64,000 bases of DNA from Undaria pinnatifida (Eukaryota > Sar > Phaeophyceae > Laminariales > Alariaceae). Positions 43,501 to 55,939 of this stretch are shown in pieces. The position numbers and the translations under genes are program-made. Position 1 is the stretch's first letter; each line of letters opens with the position of its first letter. The notes below the pieces were generated by a model, which saw only the letters and a program-made list of their open reading frames with translations, did not search any database and was not told the origin of the DNA. The DNA is taken from NCBI GenBank assembly GCA_012845835.1, contig JABAKD010000025.1:2303653-2367652 (forward strand). The letters run 5' to 3'.

Positions 43501-44923
43501 AGACTTACCCATCCAAATAGAGCATATTCCTTCAACAAATAGAATGTCGTTTTGTCCCCTACTCCCGCCACAGATACACAGATCGCGACGGTAATGCAAA
43601 GAGGCACATATGTCCTTTCTTTGCATGACTGAATCATAAGATTTATTTGGCGATAAAAATTCCTGACATATCTGTCGCCTGCAAACCATCTTAAAACCAA
43701 AAATACCCCATTTTTTTCCCTGTTGAGCTACTTTTCGCTAGCTCCAAATCATCGAATAAAGAAAGAATAAAGCGTCTCCACTGTCCATTGTCGACATGAA
43801 CGGCTCAAGCCCTCCCAGCTACGAAAACAATTTGATCATCGCAAAAACATTTCGTCTTTCACTCCTCGATTGCGACCAAGTACTTGCAAAATGATACTGC
43901 TGTTGGCAGAACAACCAATCAATCATGAATATGCTCACCCTCCTTTACTTTTTAATTAATCAGAAGACTACTGCCGAAAACACAAGATACTCACAGAATT
44001 TTGTACAATCAGTGCCGCTATCAATACGACACCTCTGTAGTGCACCTCTCAAGGCGCACCTACGCATCATTTTCTCCAAATCGTTATGGTATGTATATCA
44101 GCTCCACCAGGCCCCTTCTGGTCCTGTCCACACCAGAAAACACTACATTTGCTTCGAATGCGCGAAGACTTCTTGATCATGAAAACACACTTCAAAACAA
44201 CCAGGCGAAAACTGTTGCGCATGCCATTCACAACGAGCCTTGGTTCATATTATCTGCGGGTCTCCACCTTCACCGCAAACAAATGATACATCGTATAATT
44301 GTACGGGTCTCCACCATTGAGTGAATAAATAAACGTCCCATTCGACCCAAAATAATATTTCGATTGGACAGGTATATCCATCGTCAATAAATTAACCAAT
44401 TCAACCAGACCTGTCCCCCCCAGCGCGATTTCACCGAACCATAAAGCTCCGGTTGACGAATAAGCAGACCTGCTCGCTCTATGACTCCAAAGCTGTTGCT
44501 GCTGCTTTTCATAAAAATCGTGCGGCCATGCCGCTCGACTTGTTGCCGGGACGAAACCCTACCGATATTTGCTACTGCTGCAGACAGCTCACGATTACCC
44601 CACGCCCGTTCCTACCATGTTACCAGCAGCAGGAAGCACGTGACTATCATGCCGCGCGACTTTGCCTTATCACACCACCCCCCACGTAGGATGCACACGG
44701 CTGATGGCCGTGCACCTTCTCGCGGAAAGTGCAGGTAACCTCATATCTGCTGCCTCCACAACCAACCTTCTGAAGTAGAGTGCGTACGGCAAATAATTTG
44801 CAAAATATATGCCGTGCTACTTAAAATCCCCCGCTCGTCACGTACGAAGGGAGCGCCCACTGTAATGCTCCCATCGCGGGGCTTTCGCTGTTGTACCCCT
44901 ATAGCGCTGTCGCCTCCACAGTA
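43501..44923. other. No gene recognised
   Basis: Several short frames, for example 44453-44689 with CYCCRQ, have no supporting homology. This is where a pol region would follow the Gag-like remnant, but no protease, integrase or reverse transcriptase motif was seen. Confidence 0.4.
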
Positions 44924-46354
44924 TCACCTAAAAGATCCTCCGCAGTCGCATGTACGGCTTCTTCCGGTGATTCGTCCGTGACCATCTGTCAATCGCACAT
45001 ATTTATCTGGCATTATCACCATACGCCGTTCACAGATCGGGGCGGTGCAAGTGTCGTTGAAGTGGCACCGGAAGCACCTCCCCATGTTAACCTTCGGTTT
45101 CCCGGCTCCACCGTTTGAATTGGCGTTACTGTTGCCTTCCTTTCCTTTTCTAGACCATCCCCGACCCCCATGTACCGTTCCACCTTTCTTTTCATAATCA
45201 CTCCCTCCTCCTCTGACGAGCGCAACCGAGTCTGACGAGCCCTTGGAGGTGCCAAGTGTTTCGTACTTGCTGCGAACGACGTTGAGTATCTCCTTGCGAT
45301 CGTATACCTGCTTGACATTCAAGTCTCGAATCTCGAGCACTCGTGTACAGAGTGTTGTCGGCTACGCTGATGCTCGCGGTGTTAAGTTTTCACGCAAGTC
45401 CTCCATCGCTTATAACTTCTCTGCGGGAATATCTTCCTTCCTGGTCGTAAAGTTGTACAACTCTCTCGAATACAGATCCCCTTTTGCGTAACAGGCTTGG
45501 TATCGTACCAATCTACTATCGATTCCCCAACATTCCCTGGGACGCTCACTCCGGTGAATAGTAGCTTGGTCTCCTGTAGTCTACAAAGCTTGAGAAAGAA
45601 ACACCCAGGCAATCAACTTCCGCTCGTACATCGAGGCTGTTTCTCCTTTGGGCATCAGAAAAGTACGGTTGTTTCTTTCGGCCCCAACCTCAACGTACGG
45701 GTCGCTATCAAAGATTGACTCGAATCCATGTAGCTTCGCATAGATTTTCGTCTGCTTCGAGAAGAAGTCGAAATATTCTTTCTCCCGTTCAAGGTATGAA
45801 CAGCCATCTTGGGTTGCCCCAAAAATGGCCGGCTACGAAGAACATCTCGCGCAGTGATTGGGAGCTCACCTGAGGGGCAATCGCCCCAATCTTGCCCCTC
45901 TACCGCCCAGCTGACCTCGAGTGGGGTCAGCCTCCGCAGCATCACCAACTCCCTCCTCCTGGCTCCCAGCGCCATCGTCAGAGCAATCCAAAGATGGCTA
46001 CACAGCATTTATCATTGCTGTATCTGCGACAGGTAACTTTTGCTCCCTGCCGGAAGTTTGCTGCGCCCCGCCTTCTCGGTTGGTTTTCAACAACGCAGCC
46101 GTCATTTCGAACAGTTCTGCGTAAAACGACTTTTGACGCTCCTCCGCGTCTGCGGCTGCTTGCCGTAAACCTCGGAGAACGAGGCCCTGTTCCAAGACTA
46201 CGACCGTAAGACCATCAAGCCCATCACCCACGCGCGTCGGCACCAACGCTCTAGAGTGTTCGGCAGCCCCAAGCAAAGTCGACAAGACACCCGGGAAGTC
46301 GACGATTTGATCATTTAGGTCATTTATTATTACCATCCTGAGGAGAAGGGACAT
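44924..46354 (-). pseudogene. Decayed Gag-like gene, Ty1/copia-type
   Basis: Read on the minus strand from 46354, segments in changing frames give an N-terminal part (DLNDQIVDFPGVLSTLLGAA), a middle EYFDFFSKQTKIYAKLHGFE plus GETASMYERKLIAWVFL, and a C-terminal part with LEIRDLNVKQVYDRKEI and CFRCHFNDTCTAPIC. The last is a C-X2-C-X5-C-X4-C zinc-knuckle-like motif, preceded by a basic Gly/Ser/Asn-rich stretch. Gag proteins bind the element RNA in particles. At least two frame changes break it, and no pol gene follows. The order and style resemble copia Gag, but this is by eye. Confidence 0.5.
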
Positions 46355-46389
46355 GAAAAAAGGTTAGACAGTGCGTTATTCCATACGCG

Positions 46390-47870
46390 CTCAGATGCTA
46401 AGATCCACATACTTCACAGTATGCCAATTCCCCGAACCAGCACGCAACTGTCAAGCCAAAGAGGCATTGCGAACATACCATGGCATGTCCCGTAGGGTGA
46501 GTGATTTAGAACTTCCCATGGGAAGCCCGACACGCTATGAGGTGACCCCTACATAGGACATCCCCTTAGATGTTCATTGGGTGTCCCATCGCGTGTCCAA
46601 TAATATCGCAGGGGACATATCCCATATAAAATCCCGTAGGAAATCCCATAGGAAATCTAATGGGATTCCATGGGACATCCCATACGAAGTCTCACTGGAA
46701 GCATCCCACAGGAAGTTCCACAGGATATCCCATAGGATATCCCATGGGAATAGTCATCCCGTGGAACATCCGATGCGACATCCCACGGGATGAACGATAT
46801 CCCATGGGCGATCTCAAGCTTTGTCCCGGGCCATTCCATTATTTATCCCAGGGGACATCCCACGAGAATTGTTGGATTCCATGCGACGAACGAACCACCG
46901 TGGGCATGGGATGTAATGACTCATGGGGTATCCCATCGGATGAACAACCTCCCATGGGCCATCCCACCGGGCGCCCCGTGGCATGTATGACACCCCATGG
47001 GATGGACGAACTCCCATGAATGAGCGTGAGACGAAATATCCCTCGGGATATCCCATGGAATGAACGACCTCTCATAGGAACCACAAAGGATGTGATATGG
47101 GATATATCGCATGGGATGGCGGACACCCCAATGGACGTAATAATTGAGCTATGGCCAATCCCATGGAGTGGCCCGTAGTATGTACCATGAGACGTTCCAT
47201 GAGACGATCGGCATCCGAAAGTATAGATCATGGATCGTTCCGAGGGTCGTCCAAAGAGACAGCCTACAGGACGTTTGGAATTCCCGTGGGGTATGTTTTC
47301 GTAATGAAGAGATTACGGGGCGTCCTGTGGGACAGCCAAATGGAAAGATCATTGGACAACCCATAGGATTCTCGGCATCCCATGAGACGTCTCATATAAT
47401 GCTTGACATACCGTAGGATGTTTTATGTTGTACTATGAATATTGGAAGTACGACGTCCCATAGTTTATCCCATAGGGCTTTCCAATTGTTTATATCCCCC
47501 ACGGGATGTACCATATGGCAATTTCCTACCAGGTGTGAGACACCCCACGTACATGACTATGACATCTTAAACGACCCATGAGATGCCGCATGTCCCAAAA
47601 GTCGTCCTATGAGATGCCATGGGATATGCCCGTAGAATGTCCAAGACCATAGGATGCCCACACTTCCACAAAACGTCCCATGAGACGCGAAAGACCTGTG
47701 GGACCAGTGCATCCAGTGGGATAACCCTTAGGATCCAATACAACGATCCATAGGATCGTTGCTTCTGTCGGGCGTTCCATGGTTTCGTTGGATACCTATG
47801 TACGGGACGTTCCATTGGACGCGCCATCGGACGTTCCACATGAATCGAAATAATTGCAGTAGAGCAGTAA
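46390..47870. repeat. CCCATGGGA palindromic-word array
   Basis: For about 1.45 kb, words such as TCCCATGGGA, TCCCACGGGA, CCCATAGGA and ATATCCCAT recur every 10-40 bp with no fixed period. Many are self-complementary, for example CATAGGATATCCCATGGGAA around 46731. Frames over it read as Ser/His/Arg-rich peptides and are not credible genes. Density falls after about 47100, where GGGACGT and ACGTTCCAT words dominate. Confidence 0.85.
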
Positions 47871-48119
47871 AAAATTCCTGGTATACATATGCCTATATAA
47901 AAAAAGGAGTATAAAAACATTCGTACTGGATGGTGTTGTCGTCATATGTGTAACATGGTGTCCGGTGGCATGTAAAATAAAGTGGCGACGCATCATACGA
48001 CTACCTCGTAGCATTGTGTGGCGTTACATACATTGTGTGTTGAGCTGGGGCTGCCGTTGCTCGCCGGTAATGATAGTAGATGAACTATTACATACCTTCC
48101 AGTACCGTATAAAATTAAA
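47871..48119. other. No gene recognised
   Basis: Ends in a poly-A run at about 48117-48133 adjoining repeat A. Confidence 0.4.
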
Positions 48120-49350
48120 AAAAAAAAAAAAAATGCACTCCACCTAGCTGTGAGATCGAATATTTGGTCGAAACTCATCTTGGCAAGCTGTGTGTGATAC
48201 TCCGATCGCGCGTATTACGGGTTGTGTGCCCTCATTAAGAATATAGGTCGGCGGCTCCCCTTGCAACTACAGTGTAGCTATCAGGGTCAACAGGGTGATG
48301 TTAGGCAGTCTGTGCGTGGAAACTATCAAACCCGTTTCTGAGGGGGACAAAATATGACAGCTGTGGAAGGAAATGCATCAGTTTATTAAGTGAGTCCTGT
48401 AGTCGAATATCCGGTGAGGGGAGGGGGGAGTTTTTAAGGACGTGGGGGCCCAATTCTGATCAAAAGGGGGGCGGGAGGGGGGGGAGGGTACGGGTGGGGC
48501 AGGTCGATTTGTGCGTGGAAACTATATATATTTCTTGTGGGGGAGGGGAGGAATGTGGCGGGGGGGGGCGAAGGCGGGGGGGGAGGGCTTTATGTCACAT
48601 AGATGTAGGGGTTGGCTATACGCGTGGTGCTAGGTCTAGGCGATGGTGCGGGTGGTGGGTGAAGGAGGGGGCGTTGGGGACGGGGGTTGGTGAGAATTGC
48701 AGCAGCGGCATGGACGGCTCTAAAACGATAAGGAGGCGACATCCAGGGCGTGGAAGTGTTTATTACTCTGGGGGATTTCGATTTTAGGTGGGGCGTTTAC
48801 GCATGAGAAAGCGAGGGAAAAAGAAAAAAAAAAAAAACGGGGAGCGGGTGGGGGGGGGGGGGGGAAGGGTTTCCAAGAGGTTTAGGTCACATTTAATATT
48901 AAAATCAAGGATTTGGTCGACACTGATGTTCGCAACATTGTATGTGATCCTCCGATCGCGCGTATTTATCATATATATATATATATGTAGAGGCCTACTA
49001 TACGCGCGGTGCTGGGTCTAGGCGATCGTGCGGGGTGTGGGGAAGGAGGGGGCGTTGGAGGGGGGGGGAGGGGGGATGAATGAAAGTTACGTCATAGATG
49101 GCTAGAAAGATAATGACGTGATGCCAATGGCTTGTTAATGTTTATTTCTCTGGCCGATTTCGATTGTAAGTGGGGCGTTTGAACGAACTGGGCGGGGAAC
49201 AAAGGGAGGCGGAGGGGAGATGAGTTGGACCTACGGCATGGATGGCTAGATTGATAATGAGATGATATCGGCTGGCTGGTAGTGTTCACCACTCTGGCAG
49301 ATTTTGATTATAGGTGGTGCGTTTAAACATGAGGGATCGGGCGGGGGGGG
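48120..49350 (+). repeat. Homopolymer-rich repeat R
   Basis: Starts with the reverse of repeat A (GATCGAATATTTGGTCGAAA, CTCCGATCGCGCGTATTACG), then CAGTCTGTGCGTGGAAACTA, G runs, TGCTAGGTCTAGGCGATGGT and CAGCGGCATGGACGGCTCTA. Matches 57345-58540 in the same orientation. G runs of five to twelve bases make quadruplex folding likely. Confidence 0.85.
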
Positions 49351-49499
49351 GGGGGGATACAGTACCTGATCAGTACTTTTCATGCACGCAATACGCATAT
49401 ACCTGGTAGCCAATAGCTGGAGTACGTTGATTCTGGGAACGTTATGTTGGTGCTGTAGTCACTTGTATTTACAGGTTCTCGTGTTACCCCAAACAATTG

Positions 49500-49640
49500 C
49501 GAATGTCGGCTTTTTGCGCCGGTTTTCGCCTCCATTATTGCCGTAATCGTTATCGTTATGGCTATCGAGAACTTGGTTATTTCGGTACGGTAACGATAAT
49601 TATCGTTATCGATATCGTTATCGAAGTTATTTTGGCCTTA
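49500..49640. repeat. CGATAACG word cluster
   Basis: CGTTATCG, CGATAA, TTATCG and their complements recur densely, including AACGATAATTATCGTTATCG with self-complementary stretches. Confidence 0.75.
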
Positions 49641-49744
49641 TCGTACCGGAACGTGCTTGGTTTCGATATCCAACACTACTAAACTTCGGGGGCCATATCC
49701 GAGGTATGGGGCATCGATGCGTTGTTTCATCTCTGCACTAAATT

Positions 49745-50020
49745 TATTATCGGCTGAATGGAATCACTGGCAAACAAGCTTGCATACAATTTACATGCAA
49801 ATGAAACAATTGCCTGTGAGTTGCGTGCACGTTACTTGCAGCTTGCACCCGACTCCATGCAACTGTCATACAAGCTTGGAAGCGTGCAAGGTGGTTGTAT
49901 GCAAGCCCGTGAAGAAGCTGAAACGACAGAAAAAAGTTTGCGACAGCTTGCATATAACTTGCATGAAAGTGAAGCGCGACATCTTGCACATTGCATGGAA
50001 ATGAATGAAAAAAATCACGA
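49745..50020. repeat. CTTGCATG word cluster
   Basis: CTTGCAT, TTGCATG, CATGCAA and ATGCAAG variants occur more than fifteen times in both orientations within 270 bp, for example GCTTGCATATAACTTGCATG near 49950. Spacing is irregular. Confidence 0.8.
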
Positions 50021-51445
50021 AGCTCGCTTGGATTTGCCGTACAGCAGTACCGCGGACTGCTGGTCATGAGGTGATTCACAAGAAAATCAGCCTGAAAAAG
50101 TGAGAAAAAAAACTCTCAGCCTAATCGCACCCACTCTAAGTTGTGAAACGCTTGCCCCTTGACCTGGACTAGGACCTGTTTGCTTTGGTGAAAGCAGGCT
50201 CTGTGATACTCTAATACACCAAATACATGAAAGAACAAAAAAAGTAAGCATTCGTGCGGAAATTCTGCACTACTATAAAAAAAAACATATTGGCGACCGA
50301 AAAAATAAAGTTCGTCAAAATAAAGTGTGTTTTCGCGCGCTCCAGAAGGAAGGCATCCTGAACGCGATTTCAGGTTTCTTGTGATAAGGCTGGTGCTGTA
50401 GCATTGCGCGTACAGGTCCTCATATATATAATAGACCTATATCCTTAATGAGGACACACGACCCGTAATACGCGCGATCGGAGTACTACACACAGCTTGC
50501 AAAGATGAGTTTCTACAAAATATTCGGTATCACAGGTGGAGTGTATTTTCATTTTTATATCGTAACATATAATTATATTATTTTCCCGAACTCTCATAGA
50601 AATTACCCATTCTAAATACTTTTTGCGTTTAGTTTCTGTTTTGGTTATTTTTTCAGGTGGATGTCTCTCTTGTCCCCAGTGGGCTGATGGCAGCTTTTTA
50701 TCGCAGTTTGGTTTTACCGCGGCTGATATATTCCGGCCACCCCAGGACCCGACGGCCACATGGTCGCGTCTGTGCCTCCGCGCACGCCGCCCGTCGCAAT
50801 CTGCGAAGTCTCGCGGTCCTGTTCGCTGAGCTCGGCGAGAAATCCCGAACTTGTCTTGGCATCATTTGCTTAAAGCCTAAAGCCCCTTGATTCAAGACAA
50901 CCGCGCCCACTATAGTGATGCAGTCCAGTATGTACTGGGGGCTGCTGTGGAATATCAAGCGAAAGATGTACTGATTTGGCCCAGTATACTGACCGCTCGA
51001 CCAAGTATCTATTTTCAAATATAAAAAACTCAACATCATGCGACAGACAGTAGTAAAGGCAATCAACACAGTCAATTTTGAATCAGTCAATATCAAAGTT
51101 GATAAAGTAGAAAGAATATTGTAATCATGCTCCAACCACCGAGGCCATGGTGATTGATTACGCGTTTGCGCAACAACTAGTAGTCGTGGTTAATCAATCA
51201 CCAATCGCTACTTGATTGCAACCAAGCAGTATATTCGGTATCACGCTCGGCGTACCCTTGGCAGGAGGAATCACGGAAAAGGCCGAAATATCGTCCATAA
51301 TCAAATCACTTTCGCCAGATGACAGACCTCGACTACGTGAGATACTATGGACTCGAAACTAGACTTTTGTTTTATCATCACGAGAAACCGCTCTGTCCAC
51401 GCGGCGGCGATTCTGAAAGGGCCTCTTCCGTCGTTCTTTGTGTGA
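50021..51445. other. Noncoding; repeat A copy at 50430-50555
   Basis: Repeat A is present with GCGCGATCGGAGTACTACAC. A frame at 50657-50890 (GLMAAFYRSLVLPRLIYSG) faintly resembles a LINE fragment, but it is short and its continuation does not match. Confidence 0.5.
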
Positions 51446-51760
51446 TATGAGCGTGACAAGGTGCAGTTAGGTGCGCACCGTTCACCCTCGGTGAGGTCTC
51501 AAGGTATGGTTAAAAAACAGCATTCTTTCGAAATATTATGTGAGCCGTGTCAAGGTGCAGCTAGGTGCGGACCGTGCGCCCTCGGTGAGGTCTCATGGTG
51601 TGGTTAAAAAACAGCACGTCTTTCGAAATAGGTAATTTTTCGGCGCAGTGCTCATGTCGTATAATGAGTAAAGGCCTCTATTTTCAAGTCGAAACGAGAA
51701 CGCCAGGCGTATCAAAACAAAAGGCCTCTATTTTCAAGTCGAAACGAGAGTGCCAAGTGT
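51446..51760 (+). repeat. Two small tandem duplications
   Basis: CAAGGTGCAGYTAGGTGCG and TCGGTGAGGTCTCA recur with a 95-bp period (51456, 51551). AAGGCCTCTATTTTCAAGTC recurs with a 50-bp period (51671, 51721). Confidence 0.85.
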
Positions 51761-52089
51761 ATTCTCGAGATGGCATCGACTCGAAACTTGACAACCTTTG
51801 GTCATCGCAGCTTTCTAGCTGCAGTCCCTCTGCTGCCTTCTGCCAAACCTGTACCGCCTTGTTGGCATTTTACCGTACACCCAGGAAGAAAGGCTGGATA
51901 CAATTTGTCAGGGAGTTCCACTTTACCTGTTTGCGTTTCCAGTTACTCTTGAGTGATGGACGAGAAGGTCCATGGCCGATGGCATGGCACTTCCCTGTGT
52001 GACAACGAACGAAACATTGCATTGCGAACAAACGCACTCCGAGCCTAGGAGGGGAAGTCCTCTGGAGCTGATACCACCGGGCCTGCGGT

Positions 52090-53290
52090 CGCGAGTTAGT
52101 ACAGTTCAATTGAATTGGGTAAGTTATGCTTACTGCCCAAACCTGACCTACTTGCTTTCCGGAAGCCAGAAAGCACTGTTTATCTTGTTAGTGTTGGAGA
52201 CCAGCTGAAAGCAATGGGGGATCCTACAAAAACAGGAGAAGCGCGAGCGCAGGCGATGGCAGAGTCCATTCTGCAAGTTGGGGTAATCTGGGAGGTGGAG
52301 ACTGAGCCGGTGGCCAGCTGAAGCCGGATGTCATGGAGACAATAGGGGGAGACAGACCGCCTATAAATAGGTTGGGTTGTGATACTGTTATCTTCGACGA
52401 TATCCGCGAATTTGTTGTTGCCTACTCGGAGTACGAGCAGCAGATGCTTTTCACAAACTTTAAACCAAGATGGTGGAGACCGGGTGCTCGCGAGGAGGGG
52501 TGAGCTGGGAACTTCGGCGACCCAAAAGATGGTGGCTGGTGAATTCTACCATGGCAAGCCCTGGGTCGACCTCTCCGAGGAGGAGCTACTGCTGGGGCTA
52601 AACCCGTTGCTGGCGTTGATGCGCAGCAGACTAGAGATGAGGATTTTTACCGCCAGATATTCCGCGCGCGGAAGGTGGATGCGGGTATGCTGCTAGACAG
52701 CAGGGTGCTCATGCAAAAACGTGCCTTGCGGAAATACCTTGCTGAGCGCGCTCACGGAGGTGGTGAACCCCGACGGTCGGCAGTACAAGCTGAATCATAT
52801 TAAGGTGATGGTTGAGGCAATAGCGGCGAGAATCAAGCCACCCGAGTTCTACTCCAAGGTACATAGGGAGATGCAATTCAATCTCGTGATGCATGATCCT
52901 GACCCATCGTTCAACGCCACTGCCTAGCAGTGGCGAGATCAAGCCGTAATTGAGGCCAACGACGATGCACGCCGGCGAACGGCAAAGCAGCGAAACGAGT
53001 AGGTCGGTGGCTGTTGCGGGGACCAAGCCGCAGTGAAGTGTTGCTGACAATACGACAACAACGAGTGGTTTGTGTATGGCAAGCAAGATCGCAAGTAGTA
53101 GGACTGCCCCCAAAGCCGCAGGGTAAAACGGGAAAAGGCATCCATGGCCAGAACCACGGTCAGACCCCCAACAAGTAGCAGCAGTCCACAGGCGGGCCCG
53201 CTCAGGATACCCGGAGATAGCCCCAGCGTCTGCCGCCCCTCTTCAGCCAGGTGCAAGGGCGGTGCGGACGAAACCCCCACCAGAACGTAA
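52090..53290 (+). pseudogene. Decayed Gag-like gene
   Basis: Consecutive segments in different frames carry LTYLLSGSQKALFILLVLET-type hydrophobic runs, VIFDDIREFVVAYSEYEQQM, DEDFYRQIFRARKVDAGMLL, DSRVLMQKRALRKYLAERAH, QYKLNHIKVMVEAIAARIKP and AVIEANDDARRRTAKQRNE. Near 53065-53115 a piece aligned to a zinc knuckle has lost its first cysteine positions and contains two stop codons, ending DCPQS. The order (long charged helical part, then knuckle remnant, then Ser/Pro-rich tail) fits a retrotransposon Gag. It has several frameshifts and is not translatable. Confidence 0.45.
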
Positions 53291-55071
53291 TCGCCTAACG
53301 TGAAATACGGCAGTCTTGCCGCGACTGCCTCTCGGTGGTGACGACGATCGGCGTCGAGATGGCCTGGGAAGGACTACAGGGGGCGGAAAACACCTGGAAG
53401 CCGGTGTCCCGCGTGTTCCAAGCCACGCCGGCTGTGCTGAGAAGAGAGCTCAAGGCACTGCGGCTGAAGGCGCATCAGAAACGGTCAGAAACGGGCACTC
53501 GTACATCGGCTTGGGCTGCGTGTGTGATCATATTGTGGCTTGGGGGGAAGGGGGGGCGGATTCTGAGTTAATGATTTTCAATTTCATCAGAGACCATCCT
53601 TTGCAGTAAATTTTGGAGTGGCAAAAATTGTCGTCAGGGAGGTTTCGGGGTATTTGGGCTGTTCTGACCATTTCTGGTCAGAATCATGCCTTATGTGGAG
53701 CTCTTTTTGGAAAAAAAGTTCCTCTGATATTTCACCATCGATCAAATCTGCTGGTTTGGTTAAATTCGGAGCCCAATTTTTGAGAGTAAATTTTACCAAA
53801 CTCAAAAGTGGTCAAATTTGGTTGTGCTTCATACCTCGGAGGCTTTGTACGAGTTATATGGGTTTTAGACTGCTGTAAGGTACGACAGGACTATATATAG
53901 GAGACACGCGACGTATCTACGTATAGACTTGTCCGCAACCACAGCCTACTACTGCTCATGGCACGACTGGGACACAGCACCCTTGCACCGACCAGCACCA
54001 AGAGGGAGATCACCCGTTTATCCTTGCCACCATCGCGTGTGTTGTGGCGGCCCTGCAGCTGCGCTAGGCAAAGTAAAATCGCCTCGTCGAGGGGACGATT
54101 TTGAATCGCACGACGATCAAACTAACCCAACGTCTTTTCCTGACTTCAAAAAGCAAACAGCAGTGGATACAGGCGCTGATGTTCCGTAAGAGAGGTCTTC
54201 TCTCTCCCAGCGACAGTTGAAGCCCTGCAGCTCCTCATTTTTTTATCCGACGACGAAGGAGGAGGGCGACTGAGCGTCGACGGGCGGGGAAGAGACGGAT
54301 TAAACTCTCCCTGAACGAGAACTTTTGTTTTTCAGATCAGCACCGCAAGCTGCGAGGAGCATTTTGTTTTTTGGGAATGGGGAGAAGGGGAACCGATTGA
54401 AATTGGGCGTAATCGAGAGCAAGTGCGAAGGAGCGGGCCGAGTGAGCTAAGGCGATGAGGCGGCCATGAAGAACCACAGCAGGAGGATGGCACACGGAGA
54501 CCCACGACCCGCACGCACACCATCATGAGAGCAGCGATCGTCTTTTTTCAGGATTTTCTTACGAGGCAGTCGTACAACATGTTACTTACGTCACTGATTT
54601 TTGTACTGTTGGTAGAGTTGTACACTCTTCATGGGGAACGACCCCCCGCAATTTTCAATTTTCAGGCACAGGCGTCGTAGGTCGGAGCTGCGCTGCAACC
54701 TGTCAGATAACTCGGAAAGACGGTCATTGCTTTTTGTGTGGTGGCTTTTGGCTCGATTGCCCTTTTTTCACTGCATGTACGCGGGTCGTCACTCTGACAG
54801 CACTCCAGACAGCAGACGCGTTCGTCTGTGCTCACGATTACCGTGTGGTTCGTACATTGCACGCAGCCCAACCGCTGTACCTGGTAGTTTGTAGCCGCGA
54901 GTTGGTTAGTTGTGGGAACGGGGGAACTCTATGCTGTAGTTGAGTGGATACCCGCGGCCTTGTGAGTTCAGTTTGCACATTTTGACTTCATTTGTTTTTT
55001 CGGATCTTCCAAGGGCTCCGGCACCTTTGTGTGACCACGGACTCTACACTTTTGACAAAAGTTAATCTGAG
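53291..55071. other. No gene recognised
   Basis: Scattered short frames. If the preceding Gag remnant belonged to a complete element, protease and reverse transcriptase should appear here, but no motif was seen. Confidence 0.4.
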
Positions 55072-55116
<45 letters not shown>

Positions 55117-55138
55117 CAGCAACAGCAACAACAACAAC
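55072..55138. repeat. CAA microsatellite
   Basis: About 20 CAA units with a few CAG interruptions. Confidence 0.95.
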
Positions 55139-55939
55139 ACATCCGGTAGGAACTTAATGTACGCGTGGTGCGAAGTCTAAGCGATGGTGCGGGTGGCAGG
55201 GAAAGAGGGGGCGGGGGGGAAAGTTGATTTGAGCTTGAAGACTTCTGTGCCCGGTCGGCGAGCTGGTGGTGAAGGGGGATGATTGCCCGTCCTGGTGTGG
55301 GTCACTCGTGGAGTTCAAAATCTGGCGCACCAGGAGTGCTATTCTGAATTGGGTGATTCCCATACGAAACACGAATCGAAACCACGCTAAGACGGCCCAC
55401 GGAACAACTCCATGTTTTTTCTTATGACCGGTTGAAAATCCACCTTCCGTCCATAGACTATGTACCACTTAATTTTTTCTGCATAGGATCCGGTCTGAAT
55501 CTTGAAATTCATGTTTTTTTCTTACTCAGGTTTTCTGCGTCGGGCGCTGATAGTGCCTGACGGGGCCAATGCTGCCGGGTCATGGCCGAGACTGTGTGGA
55601 CGTAGCATATCCGGGGTTGATTCTCCGGTTTTACCGTGGTTGCTGCACTGACATACACATTCCGTGTGTACTCTGGGTTTCGGCGAGTTGCATGAGCAAT
55701 TGGAGGTTTGCTTGAAGATGCATCAAATAGAAAGTAATATAAGACGACAACAACGACAAAAAAAACAACATATACAATAATTTGCCATCGCTCATCATCG
55801 TGTACGACTTGAAAATTTTCTCACTCCCCAGCGTATGTTTTGTTTTTTCGCGTAGGTAGTAGTGCAGCTTACCTTAATGATCATGGAACAGTGAACCTTC
55901 TCTAAAGCCATACCATACGTCGAAGAATATTAGAACGTA
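55139..55939. other. Noncoding; fragment of repeat R near 55165
   Basis: ACGCGTGGTGCGAAGTCTAAGC resembles a spacer of repeat R. No gene is recognised. Confidence 0.4.

Noticed and set aside
46581-47231. Ser/His/Arg-rich ORFs in both strands of the CCCATGGGA array
   Set aside because: Word repetition alone explains them; no consistent frame is kept.
50657-50890. Possible reverse transcriptase tail (FYRSLVLPRLIYSG)
   Set aside because: Short match, followed by unrelated sequence; not enough to call.
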